Of a stretch of 64,000 nucleotides of DNA, positions 19,184-28,089 are shown piece after piece (within the stretch, counting starts at the first letter, position 1; each line of letters begins with the position of its first letter). This stretch comes from Ignatzschineria rhizosphaerae (lineage in GTDB: Bacteria > Pseudomonadota > Gammaproteobacteria > Cardiobacteriales > Wohlfahrtiimonadaceae). Under the pieces are notes generated by a model. That model searched no databases, was not told the DNA's origin, and worked only from the letters and a program-made list of their open reading frames with translations. The translations under genes were made by a program, and so were the position numbers. The DNA is taken from the NCBI RefSeq assembly GCF_022655595.1, contig NZ_CP093379.1, positions 2,290,501 through 2,354,500 on the forward strand. The letters run 5' to 3'.

Positions 19184-19825
19184 TTTAATGACTGCTTAAA
19201 ATTCCCGCCCTATATAGTAAAATCGATTGGAAGCCTCTGAATCATCTTGCCGGCACATCAGCTATGAGAAGCACAAGAATCGTTCTATCCGGCATTGCGC
19301 AAGCTTATTTGCTTCACACGCTGTACTGTTTTGTTTTAAAAACTACGTTTCTTAAACCTAATCAACAATTTTATAATCAAAGGAATTCTCAGATGGTGAC
19401 ATTAAAGCCGATGAACCAAACGCAATATCAACAATTTCTTGATAGAGCGATTATTGATTTTGCGAAAGATAAAGTGGATGCCGGCACTTGGGAAGAGGCT
19501 CAATCCCTACAAAAATCGCAAGATAGTTTTAAGCAATTACTGCCAAAAGGTCTTGATACCGATAATGAGCATCTATTTGTGATTTGTGCTCAAGATTCTA
19601 TGATTGGATATACGTGGTTACATCTTGATCATCTTGGTCAAAAATCTGCCTTCATCTATGATCTTTTAATTCTGGAAGCTTTCCAAGGGCAAGGCTATGG
19701 TGAGAAAATGATGCAAGCACTTGAATATAAGGCAAAAGAGATGGGTTGCGTGAAGCTCTCTCTGCATGTCTTTGCCCATAATGAACGCGCCATTAATTTA
19801 TATAAAAAGAGAGGGTTTCAATTTA

Positions 19826-20676
19826 GGGTCTGTTGAACATTTGGAATAAAAAATAGAGAGTTGTAAAATGTAATCGTCAAAAAAACATTACAAACTCTCT
19901 ATTCTATGCCCCAAACGTTACTGAATGACCAGCTTTGGTTGAAGCTAAAACCTATTCTCCTAGATTTAAATATTTATGACAAACCAAATTTAAGAAATAT
20001 TTTTACAGGCATTTTATTTCGCCTTAAAACAGGCTGCCAATGGCGCTATCTTCCCGAATGCTTTGGAAAGCCTAATACGGTTTTTAAAGCTTTTAGGCGA
20101 TGGTCCAAGCTTGATAAGTTTTCTAAAATATTCAAAATGTTAATTCAAGATCCTGATATGGAATGGCTATCCATCGATGCGACTCACATCAGAGCACACC
20201 AAAGTAGGGCTAGGTCTTCTAGCCTAGAATCTCAAGCTATTGCCAAAAGCGCTGGCGGTAATAGTACTAAAATCCATCTTATAGTGGATGCTCATGGTAA
20301 CCCTCTCGACTTTATAATCAGCGATGGGGTAACTCATGATGTCAAAGTTGCCCCAGAGCTGATTGAAAAAGTTTATTTAAATGAAACAAAATTACTAAAT
20401 GCCGATCGAGGATATATATCTGAAAAAGTAAGTGAATCCTTATCTCATCAAGGAGTTCACCCTAATATTCCTAATAAAAGAAACAGCTTATCTGGCAATA
20501 CCCACATGGACTGGCATATTTATAAAGCTCGGCATGTTGTCGAGAATATGTTTGCAACTTTAAAGCATTTCAGAGGCATAGCAACACGATATGATAAGTT
20601 GAAAAATAGCCATATCAGTAATGTTGCTTTAGCCTGTGCTTATATTTGGTTGAAATTATGAATGTTCAACAGACTC
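19826..20676 (+). mobile_element. IS5-family element (851 bp, TA duplication)
   Basis: Ends GGGTCTGTTGAACATT and the complement of GAGTCTGTTGAACATT. TA is duplicated at 19824-19825 and 20677-20678. One ORF spans it. The TA target and ends suggest the IS427-like branch of IS5; the subgroup is tentative. Confidence 0.88.
19906..20661 (+). CDS. IS5-family transposase
   Basis: 251 residues in one frame. N-terminal DUF4096-like region (FTGILFRLKTGCQWRYLPE). DDE core: D in LSIDATHIRAH, D in NADRGYIS, and E in ARHVVENMFATLKHFRGIATRYDK read as the Y-x2-R...E-x6-K-type signature. It appears complete and potentially active. A second, truncated copy lies at 51872-52327. Confidence 0.9.
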   Translation: MPQTLLNDQLWLKLKPILLDLNIYDKPNLRNIFTGILFRLKTGCQWRYLPECFGKPNTVFKAFRRWSKLDKFSKIFKMLIQDPDMEWLSIDATHIRAHQSRARSSSLESQAIAKSAGGNSTKIHLIVDAHGNPLDFIISDGVTHDVKVAPELIEKVYLNETKLLNADRGYISEKVSESLSHQGVHPNIPNKRNSLSGNTHMDWHIYKARHVVENMFATLKHFRGIATRYDKLKNSHISNVALACAYIWLKL

Positions 20677-20869
20677 TACCGATTATTCAATGAGTAAGGT
20701 TCTCTAAACTTCCCTTCCTTAAGTTTAAAGAATCCGATCTAGTCATATAAAGCCCTTCTAATAAACCTACCAATGAGTTCTTGTGCAAAACTACTAAAAG
20801 TCCGTAGAATAATCCCTTCTAAAAGGAACTTTACTTTACCCGCCAGTTTTACTCAGAGAAAAAACCACT

Positions 20870-21271
20870 ATGCAAAATATCCACCTCCCAAGACCTGATA
20901 TTGTCTTTATTAAAAATCTTGCACTAGATGTTATCATCGGCATCTATCCCCATGAGCGTACCAATATCCAACCAATTACTTTAAATATTGAGATGGAATG
21001 GGATAATCGCCCTGCTGCCAATAACGATGATATTGCGCTGACGCTTGATTATGAAAAGGTGAGCAATTATATTAAAGCGTTTGCTAAAAACTCGGCATTC
21101 TTACTAGTGGAAACCTTTACCGAAAAACTGGCAAAAGAGCTGATCGAAACCTTTAATATTCCGGCATTAACCATCGAGCTTAATAAGCTTGAGGCGATCA
21201 GCCAAACAGATGCGGTGGGCGTTCGTATCTATCGTGAGAAAGCGCACTATCTAGATTCTGCACTAACTTAA
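20870..21271 (+). CDS. folB: Dihydroneopterin aldolase
   Basis: 133 residues, near the family size. It opens IVFIKNLALDVIIGIYPHER, with conserved G-ypHER, followed by DYEKVSNYI and ETFTEKLAKEL (substrate-binding Glu), and ends with VRIYR. It cleaves dihydroneopterin to 6-hydroxymethyl-dihydropterin in folate synthesis. It stands alone with its own terminator. Confidence 0.93.
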   Translation: MQNIHLPRPDIVFIKNLALDVIIGIYPHERTNIQPITLNIEMEWDNRPAANNDDIALTLDYEKVSNYIKAFAKNSAFLLVETFTEKLAKELIETFNIPALTIELNKLEAISQTDAVGVRIYREKAHYLDSALT

Positions 21272-21324
21272 ATTAAAAAGCACAATCAACGTATAGATAC
21301 ATAAGAGACTTAAAAGTCATTAAA

Positions 21325-21350
21325 AATGCCGGAGATTTATTGCCGGCATT
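21325..21350. terminator. Terminator from inverted AATGCCGG words after folB
   Basis: AATGCCGG (21325-21332) pairs with CCGGCATT (21343-21350) across a 10-base loop, followed by GTTCTTTT. It lies between the convergent folB and lipoprotein genes and resembles the pheA terminator. Confidence 0.75.
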
Positions 21351-21378
21351 GTTCTTTTCCCTTAAAAAAATCACGCAT

Positions 21379-21756
21379 TTATTGTGATGGACCCTTTTGA
21401 ATATTCGATGTTTGGACATTAGATTGCTTCAAACCCAATCCTTGCCAAAAGTTAGGATCATAACTTAATTCAGGAGTGCCAACCCAACCCCGAATCACAT
21501 TAAGCTCATAACCCTCGATAAGCTTTTTATACTCTACTGATGAGAGCGCTATCGTATCCCAATCCCCAATATATTGAAGATCACTTAGCTCTGCCGGATA
21601 ATCCCCCGTTCGCACTTTATGTAATTCAATTAATGCAATAGATGTTTTGAAATGCTGATCTCCAAATTGCGTCTCAATAATCGGTTGATTAAAACCATCA
21701 CAAGCCACTAACAGCATTCCGATAATCATCGTTATTAATATTTTTCTAATAGGCAT
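21379..21756 (-). CDS. Predicted lipoprotein, unknown function
   Basis: 125 residues. Signal peptide with lipobox LLVAC (Cys at about 19), then a globular domain with GDYPAELSDLQYIGDW and a C-terminal SYDPNFWQGLGLK. The TGDYPAEL phrase resembles pilin-like or DUF-type periplasmic domains but I do not assign a family. It starts 9 bp after the HAD gene and is probably its operon partner. Confidence 0.75.
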   Translation of the reverse strand: MPIRKILITMIIGMLLVACDGFNQPIIETQFGDQHFKTSIALIELHKVRTGDYPAELSDLQYIGDWDTIALSSVEYKKLIEGYELNVIRGWVGTPELSYDPNFWQGLGLKQSNVQTSNIQKGPSQ

Positions 21757-21765
21757 TACTAACCT

Positions 21766-22497
21766 TTACATCAGTTCACTCGCTAAGCAGGTTATTGTCC
21801 TTGCCACATCTTTCGCTTCAATATATTTTGCATTTGGTACATCCTGTAACAAATCCCCAACGACATAATTTACACTAGCCTTCTCAAACATTGGGAGATC
21901 ATTCGTATCATTCCCAAACATCATCAAAGAATTACTGCTTTTAATCTGTTGATAACCTTCCCACTTTGAAACACCTTGAGGAGAGATAACAATTAATGAT
22001 TCAGAACCATGACGATGCACACAAAGATCGGCGCTTAGTAAAGTATTAACAATCTCCTCTTCCATCGTAAAGAATACCGCTTTAACAATGGATGGCAATT
22101 CTCTCAAGGGGAGATTTGCTGCAAGCTTAAGTGGATCAACATTCAAATAAAGCGGATGATTCAAATCTCCACGATAGGCATAATCCCGATCACTATCGAC
22201 CATATAATCTAACTGATAATGATGGATCAAATCAATAATCAACGCTCGCTCTCTATCTGTAAAAGATATTGTAGAAATCTTCCCATCATACTGAATAAAA
22301 GCGCCATTACCTCCAATCAAGGTAAATTCATGAAAGGCCTTCGGCAATACCGGTAACATATCCCGAATCGGCCTTGCCGAAGCAAAAACAACCTCACTCA
22401 CACGACTTAAAGTTGTGATCGCCACCTCAATTTCCAAAGACATTTTTTGTCCTTTAAAAATCGTTGTACCATCTAAATCAAATACGACTGTGGTCAT
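21766..22497 (-). CDS. Cof-type HAD phosphatase
   Basis: 243 residues. Motif I is VVFDLDGTTI (nucleophile Asp8 region), motif II SAR in VFASARPIRDM, the C2B cap at about 80-180, motif III K in SKWEGYQ, motif IV FGNDTNDLPMF. Family members dephosphorylate sugar phosphates or cofactors such as FMN and PLP; the substrate cannot be told. It precedes the lipoprotein gene in an operon. Confidence 0.88.
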   Translation of the reverse strand: MTTVVFDLDGTTIFKGQKMSLEIEVAITTLSRVSEVVFASARPIRDMLPVLPKAFHEFTLIGGNGAFIQYDGKISTISFTDRERALIIDLIHHYQLDYMVDSDRDYAYRGDLNHPLYLNVDPLKLAANLPLRELPSIVKAVFFTMEEEIVNTLLSADLCVHRHGSESLIVISPQGVSKWEGYQQIKSSNSLMMFGNDTNDLPMFEKASVNYVVGDLLQDVPNAKYIEAKDVARTITCLASELM

Positions 22498-22545
22498 TTA
22501 ATCCTTTGCTCCATTTGGTGTTCCTCTGCCCATCCCATCTGCCAT

Positions 22546-23444
22546 TTATTCATTTGATAAATACTCTTTCATCTTTAGACCTTCACCCAAATCCATTGCA
22601 CTTTGATCTAATGTTTGATTAATGAATTGCAAAATCTTCTGCTGTACGGCAATTTCTTCTAGCGTTAATATGTGTGCTACTCTCTCAACAAGATATAGCT
22701 CTTTAGGTGCATTAGCTTTTTGATATAGCATTTTTGAATGCTGATAAGGAACGATTTGATCCTCAAGCCCATGAATAAAGAGAATGAGAACTGTCACGGA
22801 CTCAATATAATCGGATGCACCATAACCTTTAGAGACAAAAAAGCCAGAGCGCCTGGCAGATAATAATTTGCAATCGATTGATGATTATAAAAAGCACCAT
22901 CCACAATGAGTCCTTTCACGGCCGAATCTTGATTTTTGCCAAGCATCACGATCATGCTCTGCCCAAGAGCGATTATCTTATCGGGATCGATCCCCTCTAA
23001 ACTTTTAAGGTAATGTAAAGCACTAATTGCATCTAACTCCGTACCTTTAAAGGTTGATCTTCCTTTTGATTGACCAAAACCTCGATAGTCAAAGATAAAA
23101 ACATTAATCCCAGCTTTCGGCATCCATGATAATAGCCAATAATGCGTTGTAATATTGGCAGCATTACCGTGAGCAAATAAAACAGTTCCCATCGCCTCTT
23201 CCATCAAAGTTCCTTCTCTTTGCGCTGGAATGAGCCAACCATGTAAGGTGACGCCATCTGCCGTTTGCCAATAATGATCACTATAAACTTGGCTATGCTG
23301 CTTGGGCCCTGATTCATAATCTTTTTGATTCGGGAAATAAAAAAGAGAGTTCATGCATCCCACCAAGATCAATAAAATCATGGTAGATAACAGAAATCTC
23401 ACGATAACGAAAACAGATCTATGAAGGTATTTAACGTCTCTCAT
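22546..23444 (-). pseudogene. Alpha/beta hydrolase (lipoprotein-type), frameshifted
   Basis: Two frames overlap at 22794-22797. The upstream part has a lipobox-like ILVGC, then LFAHGNAANITTHYWLL and DYRGFGQSKG, the alpha/beta hydrolase oxyanion and strand motifs. The nucleophile elbow reads LGQSMIV instead of G-x-S-x-G-G, so it is already abnormal. Reading the next frame gives FFVSKGYGASDYIE then LFIHGLEDQIVPY, the expected continuation; the shift falls at the A6 run at 22837-22842. The C-terminal His is in ERVAHIL. Either a true pseudogene or a homopolymer sequencing error, but the elbow change favours decay. Confidence 0.8.
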
Positions 23445-23519
23445 TAAAGTTTTCCTAAAATCCCCTTACTTTTACCTAATCAACATTCCTAAGCAAATCT
23501 CACCAATAATTCTAATAAC

Positions 23520-23972
23520 TTATAACGTATAAAGTAGCTCGACACGATCAGTACATTGCATCCCATCTTCATAGATCGGCTCTGAATAATGTTCTAAAAA
23601 GTAATTTTCAATAACTTGATCAATCACAAAGCCACAAGATTGATAGAGCTTTAACTGGTGAATACTACTATTGCCAGTCGCAATTTTTACAAAATGAAAC
23701 CCTGCTTCTTTCGCATATTCTAATGCTGCAAAAATAAATTTTCTTCCAATGCCTCGGCGCCGATAATCCTCACCCACAGCAAGATTCATGATCTCTAGCA
23801 TCTTCTGATCAAGCTTTTGAAGCACGATGATGCCGGCAATCTGATCATCAATTTTGGCAACCCACAAGATACTTGTTCCCAAATATTCAGCAATGGCCGC
23901 TTCACTCGGATCTGCAAGTAATAATAACTCCATCGGCGCGCTTTTATAATCGACTAATTGCTCAATTTGCAT
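23520..23972 (-). CDS. GNAT-family N-acetyltransferase
   Basis: 150 residues. The acetyl-CoA motif A is NLAVGEDYRRRGIGRKFIFAAL, followed by HFVKIATGNSSIHQLKLYQSCGF, the GNAT motif B. The acceptor substrate is unknown. It stands alone, 115 bp after dadA in the same direction but separated by a terminator. Confidence 0.88.
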   Translation of the reverse strand: MQIEQLVDYKSAPMELLLLADPSEAAIAEYLGTSILWVAKIDDQIAGIIVLQKLDQKMLEIMNLAVGEDYRRRGIGRKFIFAALEYAKEAGFHFVKIATGNSSIHQLKLYQSCGFVIDQVIENYFLEHYSEPIYEDGMQCTDRVELLYTL

Positions 23973-24023
23973 CCTAACTATCTCATCCTTGTTAATAATA
24001 TCTCGTAGTTATAAATCCATAAA

Positions 24024-24048
24024 AAAGGCTAGTCAATCGCTAGCCTTT
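24024..24048 (-). terminator. Rho-independent terminator of dadA
   Basis: AAAGGCTAG pairs with CTAGCCTTT across TCAATCG; on the minus strand six T follow. Confidence 0.85.
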
Positions 24049-24086
24049 ATATCGTTGAGTCTACTCAATATTTCTAATAGGAATAA

Positions 24087-25346
24087 TTACTTCTTATAAC
24101 GAGTAATATCTAAACCTTCTGTACTGATTTCAGGCGTAACGCCAGCAATTAAGTCACTGACATAACGCCCGCTTCCTGCTGCCATTGTCCAACCTAATGT
24201 CCCATGACCAATATTAAGGAAGAGATTATCATATTTAGCACGGCCCAAAATTGGCGTACCATCTGGCGTTGCTGGGCGTAAACCTGTCCAAAATTCCGCT
24301 TTAGGAATATCGCCACCTTCAGGATAGAGATCATTGGTCACAAACTCTAATGTTTCACGGCGACGAGGATCGAGTGTTAAATCGTAACCCATCACTTCAG
24401 CCATTCCACCCACACGGATACGATCATCAAAACGGGTGATCGCAATTTTATAAGTCTCATCTAAGATCGTTGATTTTGGTGCCATCTCAGAATTGGTAAT
24501 CGGAATCGTCAGAGAGTAACCTTTAAGCGGGTAAACAGGAATATTAATGCCAATAGGCGCAAGCTTCTCAGCACCATAGCTCCCTAAACAGACCGCATAA
24601 GAGTCTGCGACTAAACGCTCACCATCCACCCAAACACCAATCACTTTATTATCTTGAACTTCAATAGATTCAACCACGCAGCCAAATCTAAATTCCACAC
24701 CAAGCGCTTTTGCTTTCTCCGCTAAACGAGTGGTATAGAGATAACAATCCCCTGTTTCATCATTAGGTAAGCGTAAGCCGCCGGCAAGTTTATGAGCTGT
24801 TTTTGCAAGAGCGGGTTCTGCGGCAATAATGCCCTCTTGATCTAACACTTCATACGGGACTTTAAATTCTTCTAAAACAGCAATATCACTCTTAATCGCT
24901 TCCATCTGTTTAGCCGTACGAAGCAGCTGCGTTGTGCCTAATGTGCGCTCTTCATAATGAAGATCTAGTTCACTACGAAGATCCTTTAAGCAATCACGGC
25001 TATATTCTGCCACACGCACCATACGGGCTTTATTTTTGGCATAACTCTTCTCATTACAGTTTAAAAGAAGATCAATCATCCATTTATACTGCTTCATGCT
25101 TGAAGTTGGGCGAATCGCAAGTGGTGCATGTTTACGTTGCATCATCCATTTTGCAGCTTTCATCGGAATACCTGGTGCCGCCCAAGGGGATGAATAACCT
25201 GGAGAAATTTGACCTGCATTGCCGTAACTTGTCTCAAGCCCAGCGCCATCTTGACGATCAACAACCGTGACTTTAAAACCTTTTTTCGCTAAATAATATG
25301 CGAGTGATGTTCCAACTGCACCACTTCCTAATACTAATACTTGCAT
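24087..25346 (-). CDS. dadA: D-amino acid dehydrogenase small subunit
   Basis: 419 residues from ATG at 25346, with GGGGGAG 7 bases upstream; the frame reaches 25373 without a ribosome site. FAD-binding [21 protein letters not shown] near the N-terminus; [31 protein letters not shown], and C-terminal [14 protein letters not shown] are DadA hallmarks. It is a membrane-associated flavoprotein that oxidises D-alanine and other D-amino acids. No racemase gene (dadX) is adjacent. Confidence 0.95.
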   Translation of the reverse strand: MQVLVLGSGAVGTSLAYYLAKKGFKVTVVDRQDGAGLETSYGNAGQISPGYSSPWAAPGIPMKAAKWMMQRKHAPLAIRPTSSMKQYKWMIDLLLNCNEKSYAKNKARMVRVAEYSRDCLKDLRSELDLHYEERTLGTTQLLRTAKQMEAIKSDIAVLEEFKVPYEVLDQEGIIAAEPALAKTAHKLAGGLRLPNDETGDCYLYTTRLAEKAKALGVEFRFGCVVESIEVQDNKVIGVWVDGERLVADSYAVCLGSYGAEKLAPIGINIPVYPLKGYSLTIPITNSEMAPKSTILDETYKIAITRFDDRIRVGGMAEVMGYDLTLDPRRRETLEFVTNDLYPEGGDIPKAEFWTGLRPATPDGTPILGRAKYDNLFLNIGHGTLGWTMAAGSGRYVSDLIAGVTPEISTEGLDITRYKK

Positions 25347-25670
25347 GTTCAAGCTCCCCCTATCACATAACATCCTGTGGATAATTGATTCAAAAAAATC
25401 ATACCTATAAATTCATTTGCCTATCTATCTTCAAAAAGGATATCCAATAATCATTATAGATAAGTGGCAGGCACATTATACAGGCTTCCTTAGCAGAGCT
25501 GAAAATCTTTCATCAATATCTTGCGCTTTGTCTATCTTCATAGTAAATAAACAATGATTTAGCGGAATAATTTTAAGCTTTCTTGTGCCAAGTCATGTCA
25601 CCTGATACACCAAAACGAATTTTTACAAAATTCTTGATATTTTCATAATCCATTTATAATTATTATTGTG
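25347..25670. other. Intergenic region between dadA and small lipoprotein
   Basis: AT-rich. A DnaA-box word TGTGGATAA lies at 25376-25384 in the dadA leader. A possible promoter for the lipoprotein is TTGATA (25634-25639) and TATAAT (25655-25660), with a short 15-bp spacer. Nothing else recognised. Confidence 0.5.
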
Positions 25671-25829
25671 ATGTTTTATCTGAATATTATCAAGGCGTTG
25701 ATAACAACTATAGCGGTTTTAATAATAACGGCTTGTAGCTCAACTGAAATCCGTGACTTTGTACGTAGACCTGATCCTACAGGAATTGCTAAAGTCGCTA
25801 CTCGAGCTTCTGTTGATGAGGAAATGTAA
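25671..25829 (+). CDS. Small predicted lipoprotein (52 aa)
   Basis: ATG at 25671 or the preceding GTG. Signal peptide with a hydrophobic core (TTIAVLIITAC), Cys22 in a lipobox, then SSTEIRDFVRRPDPTGIAKV and a short acidic end. No ribosome site is clear, though TATAAT lies 11 bp upstream, so the transcript may have a very short leader. The size resembles small peptidoglycan- or entericidin-like lipoproteins, but I do not assign it. It could be a chance frame, but the lipobox argues for a gene. Confidence 0.6.
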   Translation: MFYLNIIKALITTIAVLIITACSSTEIRDFVRRPDPTGIAKVATRASVDEEM

Positions 25830-25957
25830 TCCTCTCCTTTTTAATACCATCCAAAAGTAGAAGATTTTCCTTGGTTTATTGACCTTTCGTTATTATAACT
25901 CCATAGCCATTTTGTAGAATAAATTTGTACTTCATTGATCGTTTCAAACAGATAGCT

Positions 25958-26654
25958 CTATAGTAATTCTTCCCTTACTGTTCTGCTAAACCGTTCAATA
26001 TAGGCATTTTGTGTAGGTTTTCCAGGCTGAGTATAGATCAAGGTAATTTTCTCGGAATTGGCCCAATCAATTAATTTCTGGCTAATATATTCAGGACCGT
26101 TATCACATCGAATCGCCGCAGGCTTTCCTCGCCACTCAATAACTCTCTTTAAAGAGCGAATCACTTTTTCTGTCGGTAAACTAAAATCAATATCCACGCA
26201 AAGTCCTTCCCGATTATAATCATCAATTACATTGAACGCTCTGAAATAACGTCCATTTCGCAAGCTGTCAGACATAAAATCCATCGACCATATTTGATTA
26301 ATATCCGTCGCTAAACCTAGTTTTTCTGGACGCTTTCTAACAATTTGTTTTCTTGGTTTAATTCTGAGATTAAGTTCTAACTCCCGATAAATTCTCAAAA
26401 CTCGTTTATGATTCCATCGGAATATTTTAAATATTTCTTAAATAATCAAAACATAAGCCAAAGCCCCAGCGCCTATGAGTTTTAGTTAACCTTAGCAACC
26501 ACATTTCAATGAGTTTGTTTTCTGAGCTAGTTTTGCCCTGATAGTTAAAAGTCGTTTTGCTAATTCCAAATATCTCACAAATCAAATGAATAGAGGCATT
26601 TTGAGTTTTTAAAACAGCTTTAGCCATCTCTTTTCGTTGAGACGGCTTTACCAC
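25958..26654 (-). pseudogene. IS3-family transposase OrfB, frameshifted and truncated
   Basis: The N-terminal part (26654-26427) reads MVKPSQRKEMAKAVLKTQN and HRRWGFGLCFDYLR, then stops. Coding resumes at 26398 with IYRELELNLRIKPRKQ, IWSMDFMSD (first Asp), CDNGPEYIS (second Asp) and NAYIERFSRTVREELL (Glu). The normal C-terminal helix after REELL is absent. Inactive. Confidence 0.85.
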
Positions 26655-26914
26655 TTTCCCTCTAAGGCTTCTTTGCGAATACGGGATTTAAGGCACTCTT
26701 CGGCATACATTTTCTTGAGTTTTGCATTCTCAGCTTCGAGTTCTTTTAGCCGAGTGATCATTGACGCATCCATACCCCCATATTTTGAGCGCCATTTATA
26801 AAATGTTGCGGAGCTAATGCCATATTCTCGACATAAATCTGGGACTTTCACGCCAGATTCATTCTGTTTTAAGATCGACATAATTTGTGAGTCTGTGAAT
26901 TTTGATTTTTTCAT
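26648..26914 (-). CDS. IS3-family transposase OrfA
   Basis: 88 residues: MKKSKFTDSQIMSILKQNES, HTH with YGISSATFYKWRSKYGGMD, then a leucine-zipper LKELEAENAKLKKMYAE. Intact frame, overlapping OrfB by 7 bp as in IS3-group elements. It is not useful without a functional OrfB. Confidence 0.88.
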   Translation of the reverse strand: MKKSKFTDSQIMSILKQNESGVKVPDLCREYGISSATFYKWRSKYGGMDASMITRLKELEAENAKLKKMYAEECLKSRIRKEALEGKW

Positions 26915-26996
26915 AGTTAATTTCTCCTGAGTAAATAATACGAGAAAATTCTACTTATGATCGGTATTATTTCTAGGGAGGATTACAGATCTTAAT

Positions 26997-27868
26997 TGTT
27001 AGAAATCGGCGGGTTGTTTACACTTCAGTGTTAAAATAATTTTCTAAAACTTCATAAGGCGTTAAACCATTAATACCCTTATGAGGTTTTACTGTGTTGT
27101 AATAGTTCAAAAATCGTTTTAGCTTCTTTTTCCGATCATCTGAACTGATAAACTCTTCCTGATTATGCCACATTTCCATGAGTGTTCGAATGACTCTTTC
27201 TGCTTTTCCATTCGTTTGAGGGCAAGCTGGCTTTGTAAACTTTTGATTAATCTTATGTGTTAGACACATTTCGACAAAGGCATGTTCTGATGTACCTTTA
27301 TACTCACGACCATTATCCGAATAGGTGCATTCTACAGTATAGGGACACTGTTCTAACAGATCCCATCGAAGAAATTCAGCAGCACTAAACTGTGATTTAT
27401 CAGGATAAATACCGGCATAAAGTTCTCTTGAAAAATCATCAATTCCTACAAATAAATACTCTCTAGTGCGATTTTTAAGATCCCCTTTTAAAAGAGGGAG
27501 CCGTTTAGTATCCACATGGACCATCTCGCCAGGATAGTTTTTGTTATAACGTTTAGCCCTCTTTTTAAGTTTCTCTTCAATAGATTTTTCAATCTTTGCA
27601 AGACGTTTAATGCCATACTTAATTGTTCTATAACGTTCATTTTTACTAGCTAATGGCACAAACAAGTTCAATCTACCTTGTTTTAGTACTTTATAGATCG
27701 TAGGTCTGCTTACCATAAAACGCTCAGCTAGATAGGTTACGGTAAATTTTTCTTGATGATGTAATCGCCAAATCTCTTCTCGATGAAACGGCGTTAATTT
27801 TGTTTTTCGATGGATATTCATAACAGTATTTTCTCCTAATACTGTAAACAACGCGATAAAATCCTACA
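26997..27868 (-). mobile_element. IS481-family element, copy B (872 bp, TCTTAAT duplication)
   Basis: Same ends as copy A. TCTTAAT occurs at 26990-26996 and 27869-27875, a clean 7-bp target duplication. It is a simple insertion between the IS3 relic and the alanine symporter. Confidence 0.95.
27018..27821 (-). CDS. IS481-family transposase (copy B)
   Basis: 267 residues, same protein as copy A, intact DDE core and HTH. It differs from copy A at the nucleotide level by a silent C for T in the GATCTCC/GATCCCC segment. Confidence 0.92.
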   Translation of the reverse strand: MNIHRKTKLTPFHREEIWRLHHQEKFTVTYLAERFMVSRPTIYKVLKQGRLNLFVPLASKNERYRTIKYGIKRLAKIEKSIEEKLKKRAKRYNKNYPGEMVHVDTKRLPLLKGDLKNRTREYLFVGIDDFSRELYAGIYPDKSQFSAAEFLRWDLLEQCPYTVECTYSDNGREYKGTSEHAFVEMCLTHKINQKFTKPACPQTNGKAERVIRTLMEMWHNQEEFISSDDRKKKLKRFLNYYNTVKPHKGINGLTPYEVLENYFNTEV

Positions 27869-27880
27869 TCTTAATAGATA

Positions 27881-27907
27881 AAAAAGCGCTTCTAGAGCGC
27901 TTTTTTT
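27881..27907. terminator. Hairpin terminator beside IS481 copy B
   Basis: AAAAAGCGCT pairs with AGCGCTTTTT around TCTAG, followed by T7 on the plus strand and preceded by A-rich DNA, so it can work in both directions. The gene it once served may have been lost. Confidence 0.7.
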
Positions 27908-28089
27908 ATTGCGATGACTTCTATATTTCATATTTTATGCTTATAATGATCGCTTTTAGAGATAGATGAGATCTTAAAGAAGAAATAACGCACATAAAGC
28001 CCAACTCCCCCTGGTTTTTATTAGCTTTTCCTCTGATTCAATCTATCTCTCTCTCTTTTAATGATTACTTTGCAGGGCTTATTTGAAGT

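Larger units (their letters stand above)
19393..20707 (+). pseudogene. GNAT acetyltransferase split by IS5-family element
   Basis: Coding begins at ATG 19393 (AAAGGA 8 bases upstream; a longer frame from 19264 has no ribosome site). It has the acetyl-CoA loop LILEAFQGQGYGEKMMQAL and ends in YKKRGFQF before the IS. Beyond the element, ACCGATTATTCAATG continues as TDYSMSKVL and a stop. Removing the element and one TA copy restores an intact GNAT C-terminus. Expressed as is, it would lack the last beta strands and end in a few IS-derived residues. Confidence 0.88.
25958..26987 (-). mobile_element. Degenerate IS3-family element
   Basis: The upstream end on the minus strand reads TGTAATCCTCCCTAGAAA, ending at 26987. 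OrfA is whole; OrfB is frameshifted and its last third is missing. IS481 copy B sits 9 bp away. The other end cannot be located, so it is a relic. Confidence 0.8.

Noticed and set aside
19264-19392. N-terminal extension of the GNAT protein
   Set aside because: No ribosome site at the upstream ATG, whereas AAAGGA precedes ATG 19393; the extension does not resemble GNAT.
27911-28089. Glycine riboswitch before the alanine/glycine symporter
   Set aside because: No tandem aptamer core or conserved G-rich loops could be seen in the leader.
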